From positions 1 through 64,000 of the forward strand of contig NZ_JASGKQ010000001.1 of the NCBI RefSeq assembly GCF_047654785.1: a stretch of DNA of 64,000 nt, written 5' to 3'. Origin of the DNA: Pelomonas sp047654785 (lineage in GTDB: Bacteria > Pseudomonadota > Gammaproteobacteria > Burkholderiales > Burkholderiaceae_C). The translations under genes and the position numbers were made by a program. The first letter of the stretch is position 1; each line of letters opens with the position of its first letter. Positions 53,218 through 63,675 of this stretch are shown piece after piece. Under the pieces are notes generated by a model. The model saw only the letters and a program-made list of their open reading frames with translations. It searched no databases and was not told where the DNA came from.

Positions 53218-53295
53218 CTGCAGCGGAACCGGCTTTGCCGGGCCGCTAGCAGCGCCCCCTCGGGGGGCCGGCGTCAGCCGGTACGGGGGGGCTCG
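53218..53295. repeat. GC-rich dispersed element, copy C
   Basis: The core GCCCCCTCGGGGGGC (near 53,254-53,268) flanked by ACCGGCTTTGCCGGGCCGC and CGGCGTCAGCCGGTACGGG hairpins. It has the same core as the elements at 25,929 and 63,597 and is another intergenic copy, after the rsmA terminator. Confidence 0.8.
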
Positions 53296-53430
53296 TCACG
53301 CCGCGTTCAGCCACATGGACGTATCGAAGGCGCTGCACATCATCGGCATGTTGACGCCGAAGTTGGGGTTGCCAATCGCAGACTTCGCGCTTTTCGGCGC
53401 GGGCTTTTCAACCACCGGGGCCACCTCAGC
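53296..53430 (-). other. unexplained stretch, possible 42-codon frame
   Basis: Between repeat C and the barstar terminator the minus strand can be read from GTG 53424 to a stop at 53296 (VAPVVEKPAPKSAKSAIGN ... MWLNAA). Lysine-alanine-proline rich start and a hydrophobic end are visible, but no family is recognised and no ribosome site is clear. It may be the tail of a deleted gene. Confidence 0.25.
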
Positions 53431-53467
53431 AGCCCGCTCCCATGACCCGTTTTCTTGGGAGCGGGCT
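53431..53467 (-). terminator. 12-bp hairpin after barstar
   Basis: AGCCCGCTCCCA and TGGGAGCGGGCT form a perfect 12-bp inverted repeat with a 13-base loop. The arm touches the barstar stop codon (53466-53468). No T tract is seen on the minus strand. Confidence 0.65.
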
Positions 53468-53861
53468 ACTGAAAAGAATAGAAACACCGGAAGGGGATGC
53501 GCCGGTCGGCCCAGTAGTCGGCCGTGTCGCGGAAGACGTCGAGCAGCTGCTCGCGCGCCTCGCGGTCGAAGCGCACGTTGTCGGGCAGCTGTTCCAGCAC
53601 GACGACGAAGCCCGGCTGCGTGCCGGCCTTGTGGACGAGGTCGGTCATGCAGTCATGCAGCGCGTCCAGGTTCTTGCCGAAATGCGCGGGGAACAAAAAG
53701 GCCTGCGCGATGCCGTCCAGCACGTCCTGCTTGGACTGCGCCTCCGACAGGTTGGCATACAGGAAATGCTGGCCCGCTTCCTGGGCGGCCTGCATCAAGT
53801 CCTCGACCCGGTAGGCCCGGATGGCCTGCACGATATTGGGACGGACGGTCTGCAAAAGCAT
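53466..53861 (-). CDS. barstar-family RNase inhibitor (immunity protein)
   Basis: A 131-residue cytoplasmic protein with the barstar fold: PAHFGKNLDALHDCMTDL is the characteristic helix-loop that blocks the RNase active site, preceded by LDGIAQAFLF. ATG 53861 has a strong AAAGGAGGAA site. It lies 56 bp after a secreted barnase-like RNase gene on the same strand, so it is the immunity partner that protects the producer before export. The length is somewhat above that of barstar (90) owing to an N-terminal extension. Confidence 0.92.
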   Translation of the reverse strand: MLLQTVRPNIVQAIRAYRVEDLMQAAQEAGQHFLYANLSEAQSKQDVLDGIAQAFLFPAHFGKNLDALHDCMTDLVHKAGTQPGFVVVLEQLPDNVRFDREAREQLLDVFRDTADYWADRRIPFRCFYSFQ

Positions 53862-53917
53862 GGTCGCGTTCCTCCTTTCAAGTCACAAAACTGCCAAAAC
53901 TCGCGTTCGCCCGACCA

Positions 53918-54340
53918 TCACCGGCCAGCCTGGGCGCGGACGCGCTTGAAGCTGGCGTAGTGATCGTCGGTGTAGTAACAGACTTCGGGCGACGTGGGGG
54001 GCCTCCCGCCACAAACAAGGCGGCGGGCGCCCCGGTTGCGTGCGCCGGGGGTCTTGACCGTGTACTCGCGGTAGAAGCCGCGCGCCTTGCGGGGCAGCTG
54101 TCGCTCGCGGTTGCCGAACACCACGCCGTCCTTGCCATAGGGAAACGGGCCGCCGGCGTGGACGAGCCGGTGCGTTTCCTGGGCCTGGGCGGGCAGCTCG
54201 CTCAGCGGAATTTCAGCCAGAGCGGGCGTTGCGGTGGGGGGCGCTTCCCGGGCGTGCGCGCCGCCGGCCAGGCCGGACAGCAGCAGGGCGGTGGTGACCG
54301 CCGAGGCGCCGGAGCGCGCCAGCCACGAGAGCAAAGACAC
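53918..54340 (-). CDS. secreted barnase/N1-type guanyl-specific ribonuclease
   Basis: A 140-residue RNase with signal peptide (SLLSWLARSGASAVTTALLL ending AGGAHA). The mature domain has PFPYGKDGVVFGNRERQLP, then the catalytic set: Glu in FYREYTV, Arg in NRGARRLVCGG, His in DDHYASFKRV, matching barnase Glu73, Arg87 and His102. GTG 54340 with AGGGG eight bases upstream is preferred to TTG 54367. It probably acts outside the cell, as food enzyme or toxin, with the downstream barstar as protection. Confidence 0.9.
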   Translation of the reverse strand: MSLLSWLARSGASAVTTALLLSGLAGGAHAREAPPTATPALAEIPLSELPAQAQETHRLVHAGGPFPYGKDGVVFGNRERQLPRKARGFYREYTVKTPGARNRGARRLVCGGRPPTSPEVCYYTDDHYASFKRVRAQAGR

Positions 54341-54427
54341 GGGTTTACCCCTGTTTCGAAACCGCAATGGTATCGAATCGACCTCGAAAGCTCAAGCCGG
54401 CCTCCCGCACCCAGGCCAGGTAGGGGT

Positions 54428-54451
54428 GCATGTGAGCTTGCGCTCACATGC
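54428..54451. promoter_or_regulatory. 24-bp palindrome upstream of the RNase gene
   Basis: GCATGTGAGC and GCTCACATGC form a perfect 10-bp inverted repeat with a TTGC centre; a second palindrome CAAGCGCTTG follows at 54454-54463. It lies about 90 bp before the RNase start and after the maeB stop on the minus strand. It may be the maeB terminator or an operator of the RNase-barstar genes. Confidence 0.5.
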
Positions 54452-54553
54452 TGGCAAGCGCTTGTTTCTTATGGGGCTTTGCGGTGCCGCTGGAGGAATT
54501 TGTTGGTGTGAAAACTTCTGTCAACGAGGGTGCGAACCGGCGGCAGCCGGCAT

Positions 54554-56851
<2,298 letters not shown>

Positions 56852-56913
56852 GGCGGGGCGAGCGAGGGCCGGCGGGGGTGGAATCATGCCACCGCGCCGC
56901 GACAATCGCGCCC

Positions 56914-57852
56914 ATGGGCGAGTTCGATCTGATCCGGCGCTATTTCCAGCGCCCCGCGGGGGATGGCGTCGAGGTGGGCGTGGGCGACGACTGCGCGGTG
57001 CTCGCGCCGACGCCGGGTGCGCGCTGGCTGGTGTCCAGCGACATGCTGGTCGAGGGCCGGCACTTCCTGTCCACCGTGGACCCGGCGCGGCTGGGCCACA
57101 AGGCGCTGGCCGTCAACCTCAGCGACCTGGCCGCCTGCGGCGCCACGCCGCGTGGCTTCACGCTGGCGCTGGCGCTACCGCGCGTGGACGAGGCCTGGCT
57201 GGCCGGCTTCTCGCGCGGGTTGCTGGCGCTGGCGGACGCGCACGGCTGCCCGCTGGTCGGCGGCGACACCACGCAGGGCCCGCTGAACCTCTGCATCACC
57301 GTGTTCGGCGAAGCGCCCGCAGGCCAGGCGCTGCTGCGCGGCGGTGCGCGGGCGGGCGACGAGGTCTGGGTGTCCGGCACGCTGGGCGACGCGCGGCTGG
57401 CGCTGGAGGTGTTCCGCGGCACGGCGGCGCTGGCCGGCGACGGCTTCGAGGCGGTGCGCGCGGCGATGGAGCGGCCCGCGCCGCGCGTGGCGCTGGGCCA
57501 GGCGCTGCGCGGCATCGCGACATCGGCCATCGACGTGTCCGACGGCCTGCTGGGCGACCTGGGCCACATCCTCGCGGCGTCGCGCGTCGGCGCGCGCATC
57601 GACGCGGATGCGCTGCCGCGCAGCGCCGTGCTGGCCGCGCAGCCGCTGGCGCTGCAGCGCCAGTGCGGGCTGGCCGGCGGCGACGACTACGAGCTGGTGT
57701 TCACCGCGCCGCCCGGCGCACGGCTGCCGGACGTGGGCGTGGCGCTGACGCGCATCGGCACCCTCGAGGCCGAGCCGGGCCTGCGCGTCGTCGATGCGCG
57801 GGGCGCGGCCCTCGAGCACGGCCTGCGATCCTTCGACCACTTCAGGGCATGA
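56914..57852 (+). CDS. thiL: thiamine-monophosphate kinase ThiL
   Basis: A 312-residue enzyme that phosphorylates thiamine phosphate to the active diphosphate. AIR-synthase-like fold with GEFDLIRRYFQRP at the start, the ATP/Mg site VGDDCAVLAP, SDMLVEGRHFL, and the IDVSDGLLGDLGHIL motif. Its stop overlaps pgpA by ATGA. Confidence 0.95.
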   Translation: MGEFDLIRRYFQRPAGDGVEVGVGDDCAVLAPTPGARWLVSSDMLVEGRHFLSTVDPARLGHKALAVNLSDLAACGATPRGFTLALALPRVDEAWLAGFSRGLLALADAHGCPLVGGDTTQGPLNLCITVFGEAPAGQALLRGGARAGDEVWVSGTLGDARLALEVFRGTAALAGDGFEAVRAAMERPAPRVALGQALRGIATSAIDVSDGLLGDLGHILAASRVGARIDADALPRSAVLAAQPLALQRQCGLAGGDDYELVFTAPPGARLPDVGVALTRIGTLEAEPGLRVVDARGAALEHGLRSFDHFRA

Positions 57853-58376
57853 GCGGCGCCCCCATCCGGCCGACGATGGCCTTCATGCTGCGCCACCCGG
57901 CGCGCTGGATCGCGCTGGGCTTCGGCAGCGGCCTGGCGCCCAAGGCGCCGGGCACGGTGGGCACGCTGTGGGCCTGGGCGGCGTTCGCCGTGCTCGCGCC
58001 GTGGATGGACGACGCGCGCTGGGCGCTGCTGATCGGCGCCGGCACCCTGCTGGGCTGGTGGGCCTGCACGCGCTGTGCCCAGCACCTGAACGTGCCCGAC
58101 CCCGGCGCCATCGTCTGGGACGAGGTGCTGGCCTTCTGGCTGGTGCTGTGGCTGATCGCGCCGGCCGGCTTCATGGGCCAGCTGGTCGCGTTCGCGCTGT
58201 TCCGCTTCTTCGACGCGGCCAAGCCCGGGCCGGTGGGCTGGGCCGACCGGCTGTTCAAGAGCGAACGCGGCGCGCCCATCGGCTGGCGGCAGGGCCTGGG
58301 CATCCTGGTGGATGACTTCGTCGCGGCCGGCTGTACGCTCGCCGTCATCGCGCTGTGGCGCGTGCTGCTGGGGTGA
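57849..58376 (+). CDS. pgpA: phosphatidylglycerophosphatase A
   Basis: A 175-residue inner-membrane phosphatase that makes phosphatidylglycerol from its phosphate. Family segments: ALGFGSGLAPKAPGTVGTLW, VWDEVLAFWLVLW, FRFFDAAKPGPVGWADR, GILVDDFVAAG; the paired Asp-Glu and Asp-Asp residues form the active site. Coupled with thiL, the common thiL-pgpA pair. Confidence 0.95.
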   Translation: MSGAPIRPTMAFMLRHPARWIALGFGSGLAPKAPGTVGTLWAWAAFAVLAPWMDDARWALLIGAGTLLGWWACTRCAQHLNVPDPGAIVWDEVLAFWLVLWLIAPAGFMGQLVAFALFRFFDAAKPGPVGWADRLFKSERGAPIGWRQGLGILVDDFVAAGCTLAVIALWRVLLG

Positions 58377-58379
58377 GCC

Positions 58380-58877
58380 ATGTTTGCCGACGACCACGAA
58401 TTGATCGACCGCATCGCCGTCGCGCTGATCCAGCGCCGTGAGCGCATCGGCACGGCGGAGAGCTGCACCGGCGGCCTGATCGCGGCGGCCTGCACCAGCC
58501 TGGCCGGCTCCAGCGCGTGGTTCGAGCGCGGCGTCGTCAGCTACAGCAACGAGGCCAAGGCCGAGCTGCTGGGCGTGCCCAAGGGCCTGATCGCGCTGCA
58601 CGGCGCCGTCAGCGCCGAGGTGGCCGAGCACATGGCGCGCGGGCTGCTGGCGCATGCGCCCATCGACTGGGCGCTGTCCGTCACCGGCGTGGCCGGCCCG
58701 TCGGGCGGCAGCGAGGCCAAGCCGGTGGGCACGGTCTGGCTGGCGCTGGTGCATGCGGGGCGGCCGGCGCGGGTCTGGCGCGAGCACTTCGGCGGCGACC
58801 GCCACGCGGTGCGCGCGCAGACGGTGACGGCCGGGCTGACGGCGCTGTGCGAGGCGCTGGAAGACCGGGACAGCTAG
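58380..58877 (+). CDS. pncC: nicotinamide-nucleotide amidase (CinA C-terminal domain)
   Basis: A 165-residue PncC-type deamidase in NAD recycling, corresponding to the C-terminal domain of CinA. Motifs: RIGTAESCTGGLIAAACTS, SYSNEAKAELLGVP, SVTGVAGPSGGSEAKPVG. Starts three bases after pgpA, so it is the third gene of thiL-pgpA-pncC. Its stop shares CTAG with the convergent holA stop. Confidence 0.95.
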   Translation: MFADDHELIDRIAVALIQRRERIGTAESCTGGLIAAACTSLAGSSAWFERGVVSYSNEAKAELLGVPKGLIALHGAVSAEVAEHMARGLLAHAPIDWALSVTGVAGPSGGSEAKPVGTVWLALVHAGRPARVWREHFGGDRHAVRAQTVTAGLTALCEALEDRDS

Positions 58878-59947
58878 CAGCGGGCCGTGAGCGCGGCCCC
58901 GGGCTGGCCGGTGGCGGCTGCGGCCAGCAGCAGCGCCAGGCGGCGCAGCGCGGCCCAGGGGTCGCTGGGCCAGTCCGGATGGCGCAGGCCCTTGACGAGG
59001 CCGTCGCACACCTGCGCGGCCTGCACCAGCGCGCCGGCCGTGGCCGCGTCCAGCCGCGGTGCGATGCGCTCGAACAGCCGTTCCTTGGCGCCCCAGACGC
59101 GCGCCTCGCGCAGCGCCAGCGGCAGCGGCCGGCCGGCGTCCAGCGCGGCGCGCACGCGGGCCAGCGCGCGGGCGTCCTCGGCCAGCGTCCAGTGCACCAG
59201 CACGGCGGCCTCGCCCTCGGCCTCCAGGCCGTCGAGCATGCGCAGCAAACGAGCCACGTTGCCGGACAGCACGGCCTCGCTGAGCTTGAACACGTCGAAG
59301 CGCGCCACGTCCAGCACGGCGGCCTCGATCTGCGCCAGTGTCAGCGCGCCCGGCGGGTGCAGCAGCGCGAGCTTCTGCAGCTCCTGGTGGGCGGCGAGCA
59401 GATTGCCCTCGACGCGGTCGGCGAAGAAGGCCAGCGCGCGCTGCCCGTCCTCGCCCTCGGGCACCGACTGCCCCTGGGCCTTGAGCCGCTGCGCTAGCCA
59501 GGCCGGCAGCGCGCGGCGCTCGACGGGCTCGACGCGCACGGACACGCCGGCGCCGTCCAGCGCCGTGAACCAGGCGCTGTTGAGCTGGGTCTTGTCCAGC
59601 CGCGGCAGCGTCACGAGGGTCAGCACGTCGTCCGGCGCGGCCTCGGCATAACGCTGCAGCGCCTCGGAGCCGTCCTTGCCGGGCTTGCCGCCGGGGATGC
59701 GGATCTCGATGAACTGGCGCTCGGCGAACAGGCTCATCGCCTGCGCGGCGGCGAGCACCGGCGCCCAGTCGAAATAGGCGCCGGCGACGGTGAAGATCTG
59801 CCGCTCGCCGAAGCCCTGCGCGCGCGCGGCGGCGCGGACCTGGTCGGCCGCCTCCTGCGCCAGCAGCGGCTCGTCGCCGTGGACGGTGTAGAGGCGGGCC
59901 AGGCCCTTGCCCAGGTGGGCGGCCAGGCCTTCCGCGCGCAGCTGCAT
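58874..59947 (-). CDS. holA: DNA polymerase III subunit delta HolA
   Basis: A 357-residue clamp-loader subunit that opens the sliding clamp. N-terminal YTVHGDEPLLAQEAADQVR, then QFIEIRIPGGKPGKDG, LPRLDKTQLNS and the helical region VEGNLLAAHQELQKLALL typical of delta. Shares one base with the lptE stop (TGATG), reflecting the conserved leuS-lptE-holA order. Confidence 0.95.
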   Translation of the reverse strand: MQLRAEGLAAHLGKGLARLYTVHGDEPLLAQEAADQVRAAARAQGFGERQIFTVAGAYFDWAPVLAAAQAMSLFAERQFIEIRIPGGKPGKDGSEALQRYAEAAPDDVLTLVTLPRLDKTQLNSAWFTALDGAGVSVRVEPVERRALPAWLAQRLKAQGQSVPEGEDGQRALAFFADRVEGNLLAAHQELQKLALLHPPGALTLAQIEAAVLDVARFDVFKLSEAVLSGNVARLLRMLDGLEAEGEAAVLVHWTLAEDARALARVRAALDAGRPLPLALREARVWGAKERLFERIAPRLDAATAGALVQAAQVCDGLVKGLRHPDWPSDPWAALRRLALLLAAAATGQPGAALTARC

Positions 59948-60510
59948 CAGCCGGGCGCCCTGACGGTGACGGCGGCCAGCCGGCGCATGACCTGCGCGAT
60001 GGCGTCGGACTGCATCGCGTTGTAGAGGCTGGCGGCCTCCTGCTCCTTGGCCAGCGCCGTGGTCTCGGTGTAGTTCATGTCGCGCGCTAGGCGCAGCTCG
60101 ACCTTGGGCGCCAGCAGCTCGCCGTCCGCCGTGCGGATCAGGTAATCGAAGCCCAGCCGCAACTGCCATTCGCGCACCTGGCCCACGCTGGTGGAGGCCA
60201 CCACCGTGCGGTCGCGGTGCTCGTGCAGCGCCTCCAGCACGACCTGCGCGCGCGCCGGGTCGTCCACCAGCTGCACCGGCGTGCGCCGGATCTGGCGCTT
60301 CAGGCCGGCCGCCAGCGGCGACTCGGGCGCAAAGCCGGTCAGCGCCAGCGTCTTGAACGCCAGCTCGGGCTCGCGGCGCAGCTCGAAGCCGCAGCCGGCG
60401 AGGGCGGCCAGGCCGAGGAGCGCGGCGCGGCGTCCGACACCGCCGGGCCGCCCGAAGGTGCCGGACGTTCCGTCGGGGAGCAGCGGGCGTGAGCGAGCGT
60501 GGGGGCCCAT
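59947..60510 (-). CDS. lptE: LPS-assembly lipoprotein LptE
   Basis: A 187-residue lipoprotein that plugs the LptD barrel. Lipobox LAGC at about residues 37-40, followed by GFELRREPELAFKTLALTGF and the LptE-type VREWQLRLGFDYLIRTADG. The N-terminus before the signal region is long (about 28 residues), so a start further inside is possible. Six bases separate it from leuS. Confidence 0.9.
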   Translation of the reverse strand: MGPHARSRPLLPDGTSGTFGRPGGVGRRAALLGLAALAGCGFELRREPELAFKTLALTGFAPESPLAAGLKRQIRRTPVQLVDDPARAQVVLEALHEHRDRTVVASTSVGQVREWQLRLGFDYLIRTADGELLAPKVELRLARDMNYTETTALAKEQEAASLYNAMQSDAIAQVMRRLAAVTVRAPG

Positions 60511-60515
60511 GGGCT

Positions 60516-63146
60516 TCAGACGACCACGTTGACGAGGCGACCCGGCACGATGACGACCTTCTTCGGTGCCTTGCCTTCGGCGAACTTGGCGAACTCCTCG
60601 GTCGCCAGCGCCGCCGCCTCGATGGCGACCTTGTCGGCGCCGGCCGGCACCTTGACCGCGCCGCGCAGCTTGCCGTTGACCTGCAGCATCAGCTCGATCT
60701 CGTCCTGCACCAGCGCGGCCTCGTCCACCGTGGGCCAGGGCGCGTCGAGCAGGTCGCCGAGTTCGGCCGCGAAGCCGAGGTCCTGCCAGAGCTGGTGCGC
60801 GATGTGCGGCGTGGCCGGGTAGAGCACGCGCAGCAGCACCGAGAAGCCGTCACGGATCGCCGCCGCCTGGCCTTCGGCCTTGAAGCCTTCCAGCGCGTTG
60901 AGCAGCTTCATCGCACCGGAGACGACGGTGTTGTACTGCATGCGCTCGTAGTCGTAGCTGACCTGCTTGAGCACGTTGTGCACCTCGCGGCGCAGCGCCT
61001 TGCCGTCGGCGTTCAGCGCGGCGAAGTCGCTGCCGCCTGCCTTGATGGCCTCGGCATTGCGCGCGCCGAAGTTCCACACGCGCTTCAGGAAGCGGTGCGC
61101 GCCCTCGACGGCCGCGTCGTTCCACTCCAGCGTCTGCTCGGGCGGCGACGCGAACATGACGAACAGCCGCGCGGTGTCGGCGCCGTACTGGTCGATCAGC
61201 GCCTGCGGGTCCACGCCGTTGTTCTTGGACTTGGACATCGTCGTCATCTCGTATTCGAGCGGCGTGCCGTCCTTCTTCAGCTTGGCACCGGCGATGCCGC
61301 CGCGCTCGTCGTGGATGACCTCGACCTCGTGGTCCCAGTAGTAGTCCTTGCCGCCGCCCTCGGGCTTGTGGAAGAACGCGCCCTTCAAGACCATGCCCTG
61401 GGTCAGCAGCTTCTCGAAGGGCTCGCTGACCGTCACCAGCTTCAGGTCGCGCATGACCTTGGTCCAGAAGCGCGCGTACAGCAGGTGCAGGATGGCGTGC
61501 TCGATGCCGCCGATGTACTGGTTCATCGGCATCCAGTACTGCGTGCCCTCGGCGACCATGGCCTGGTCGTTCTTGGGGTCGCAGTAGCGCATGAAGTACC
61601 AGGACGAATCGACGAAGGTGTCCATCGTGTCCGTCTCGCGCTTGGCCGGCTTGCCGCACTTGGGGCAGCCGACGTTCAGGAAGTCGGCGCGCTTGTTCAG
61701 CGGGTTGCCGCTGCCGTCGGGGATGCAGTCCTCGGGCAGCACGACGGGCAGGTCTTGCTCGGGCACCGGCACGACGCCGCAATCGTCGCAATGGATGATC
61801 GGGATCGGCGTGCCCCAGTAGCGCTGGCGGCTGATGCCCCAGTCGCGCAAGCGCCAGGTGGTCTTCTTCTCGCCCAGTTGCTTGCCGGCGAGCAGTTCGG
61901 CCACCTTGTCCACGGCGGCCTTGTGCGGCAGGCCGTCCAGCACGCCGGAGTTCACGCAGACGGCGCGCGCCTTGTCGCCGTACCACTCGGCCCAGGCGTC
62001 GGTGGAGAAGCGCTCGCCCTCGGCGGCCACCACCTGCTTGATCTCGATGCCGTACTTCTTGGCAAACGCGAAGTCGCGCTCGTCGTGCGCCGGCACGCCC
62101 ATCACGGCGCCGTCGCCATAGCTCATCAGCACGTAGTTGCCGACCCAGACCTCGACCTGCGCGCCCGTCAGCGGGTGCGTGACGAACAGGCCCGTGGCCA
62201 CGCCCTTCTTCTCCTGCGTCGCGAGTTCGGCCTCGGTCGTGCCGCCGGCCTTGCATTCCTCGATGAAGGCGGCGACCTTCGCATCGCCGGCCGCCGCGTG
62301 CGTCGCCAGCGGGTGCTCGGGCGCGACGGCGCAGAAGGTCACGCCCATGATGGTGTCGGCGCGCGTCGTGAACACCCACAGCAGGCCGCCTTCGCCACCG
62401 ATCGAATGCGGGAACGCGAAGCGCACGCCCTGGCTCTTGCCGATCCAGTTCTCCTGCATCAGCCGCACGCGCTCGGGCCAGCCGCTCAGGTAGTCCGGGT
62501 CGTCGGGGTTGGCGACGGCCGACAGCAGTTCCTCGGCGTACTGCGTGATCTTCAGGTAATAGCCGGGGATCTCGCGCTTCTCGACCAGCGCGCCGGAGCG
62601 CCAGCCGCGGCCGTCGATGACCTGCTCGTTGGCGAGCACGGTCTGGTCCACCGGGTCCCAGTTGACGACCTGGGTGCGGCGCTCGGCGATGCCGGCCTCC
62701 AGCATCTTCAGGAACAGCCACTGGTTCCACTTGTAGTAGCTGGGCTGGCAGGTGGCGACCTCGCGGCTCCAGTCGATCGCCAGGCCCATCGCCTGCATCT
62801 GGCCCTTCATGTGGGCGATGTTGGAGTAGGTCCACTGCGCGGGCGGCAGCTTGCCCTTCATCGCGGCGTTCTCGGCCGGCAGGCCGAAGGCGTCCCAGCC
62901 CATCGGCATCAGGACGTTGTAGCCCTTCATGCGCAGCTGGCGGGCCAGCATGTCGTTGATCGTGTAGTTGCGCACATGGCCCATGTGCAGCTTGCCCGAG
63001 GGGTAGGGCAGCATGGAGCAGGCGTAGAAATGCGGCTTGCCCGGGGCTTCAGTGACGCGGTAGGCGTCGCGCTCGGTCCAGTAGGCGCGGGCGGCGGCCT
63101 CGATCTCGTTGGGGTTGTAGCTGGGCGCTTCGGTCTTGGCGTTCAT
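60516..63146 (-). CDS. leuS: leucyl-tRNA synthetase LeuS
   Basis: An 876-residue class I synthetase. HIGH motif within MLPYPSGKLHMGHVRNYTI, editing domain with TTRADTIMGVTF, zinc-like cysteine cluster HCDDCGVVPVPEQDLP with NVGCPKCGKP, and KMSKS as MSKSKNNGVDP. Length is normal. First gene of leuS-lptE-holA. Confidence 0.97.
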   Translation of the reverse strand: MNAKTEAPSYNPNEIEAAARAYWTERDAYRVTEAPGKPHFYACSMLPYPSGKLHMGHVRNYTINDMLARQLRMKGYNVLMPMGWDAFGLPAENAAMKGKLPPAQWTYSNIAHMKGQMQAMGLAIDWSREVATCQPSYYKWNQWLFLKMLEAGIAERRTQVVNWDPVDQTVLANEQVIDGRGWRSGALVEKREIPGYYLKITQYAEELLSAVANPDDPDYLSGWPERVRLMQENWIGKSQGVRFAFPHSIGGEGGLLWVFTTRADTIMGVTFCAVAPEHPLATHAAAGDAKVAAFIEECKAGGTTEAELATQEKKGVATGLFVTHPLTGAQVEVWVGNYVLMSYGDGAVMGVPAHDERDFAFAKKYGIEIKQVVAAEGERFSTDAWAEWYGDKARAVCVNSGVLDGLPHKAAVDKVAELLAGKQLGEKKTTWRLRDWGISRQRYWGTPIPIIHCDDCGVVPVPEQDLPVVLPEDCIPDGSGNPLNKRADFLNVGCPKCGKPAKRETDTMDTFVDSSWYFMRYCDPKNDQAMVAEGTQYWMPMNQYIGGIEHAILHLLYARFWTKVMRDLKLVTVSEPFEKLLTQGMVLKGAFFHKPEGGGKDYYWDHEVEVIHDERGGIAGAKLKKDGTPLEYEMTTMSKSKNNGVDPQALIDQYGADTARLFVMFASPPEQTLEWNDAAVEGAHRFLKRVWNFGARNAEAIKAGGSDFAALNADGKALRREVHNVLKQVSYDYERMQYNTVVSGAMKLLNALEGFKAEGQAAAIRDGFSVLLRVLYPATPHIAHQLWQDLGFAAELGDLLDAPWPTVDEAALVQDEIELMLQVNGKLRGAVKVPAGADKVAIEAAALATEEFAKFAEGKAPKKVVIVPGRLVNVVV

Positions 63147-63168
63147 GCGCCAAATTATCAGCGCAGCG

Positions 63169-63594
63169 TCAGGGCGCGGACGCGGCGGCCTGGGCGACGA
63201 AGGCGACGCGGTTGAGCCCGGCGGCCTGCACCCAGCCGATCAGCTCGGCGACCTGGCCGTAGGGCACGGCACGGTCGGCGCGCAACTGCACTTCCAGCTG
63301 CGCATTCGCGCGGCCGAGTTCGGCGATGCGCGCCTGGAAGGCTTGCGCGTCCAGCTCGTCGTCGCCGAGGTGCAGCTTGCCGTCCGGCGTGATCGCGACG
63401 GCGATGAAGCTCGGCGCGTCGCTCGGCGTCGCGGCCTCGCTCTTGGGCAGGTCCAGGCGCAGCGAGGCGGTCATCAGCGGCGCGGTGATCATGAAGATGA
63501 CCAGCAGCACCAGCATCACGTCGATCAGCGGCGTCATGTTGATGTCGCTCATCGGCCGAGCGGCATCGGGGCGCTCAAGGCGGCCGAAGGCCAT
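63169..63594 (-). CDS. ExbD/TolR-family energy transducer protein
   Basis: A 141-residue protein with a short cytoplasmic tail, one membrane helix (NMTPLIDVMLVLLVIFMITA) holding the proton-carrying Asp, and a periplasmic domain (KLHLGDDELDAQAFQARIA). It works with the upstream MotA/TolQ/ExbB-type gene to couple proton flow to TonB or Tol. Which of the two it is cannot be told from the window. Confidence 0.92.
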   Translation of the reverse strand: MAFGRLERPDAARPMSDINMTPLIDVMLVLLVIFMITAPLMTASLRLDLPKSEAATPSDAPSFIAVAITPDGKLHLGDDELDAQAFQARIAELGRANAQLEVQLRADRAVPYGQVAELIGWVQAAGLNRVAFVAQAAASAP

Positions 63595-63596
63595 CA

Positions 63597-63672
63597 GCGC
63601 CGCCCGGCCGCCCGAAGGCGCTGATGTGCCCCCTCGGGGGGCCGCGAACGCAGTGAGCCTGGGGGCTTCATG
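63597..63672. repeat. GC-rich dispersed element, copy D
   Basis: The core GCCCCCTCGGGGGGC (near 63,628-63,642), with AAGGCGCTGATGT and GAGCCTGGGGGCTTC flanks. It separates the ExbD- and ExbB-like genes by 81 bp, an unusually wide gap for this pair. Confidence 0.8.
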
Positions 63673-63675
63673 GCT

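Noticed and set aside
53296..53487. A 63-codon minus-strand gene
   Set aside because: Its start would lie inside the barstar 3' end and hairpin; only the shorter part after the hairpin is worth noting, and that at low confidence.
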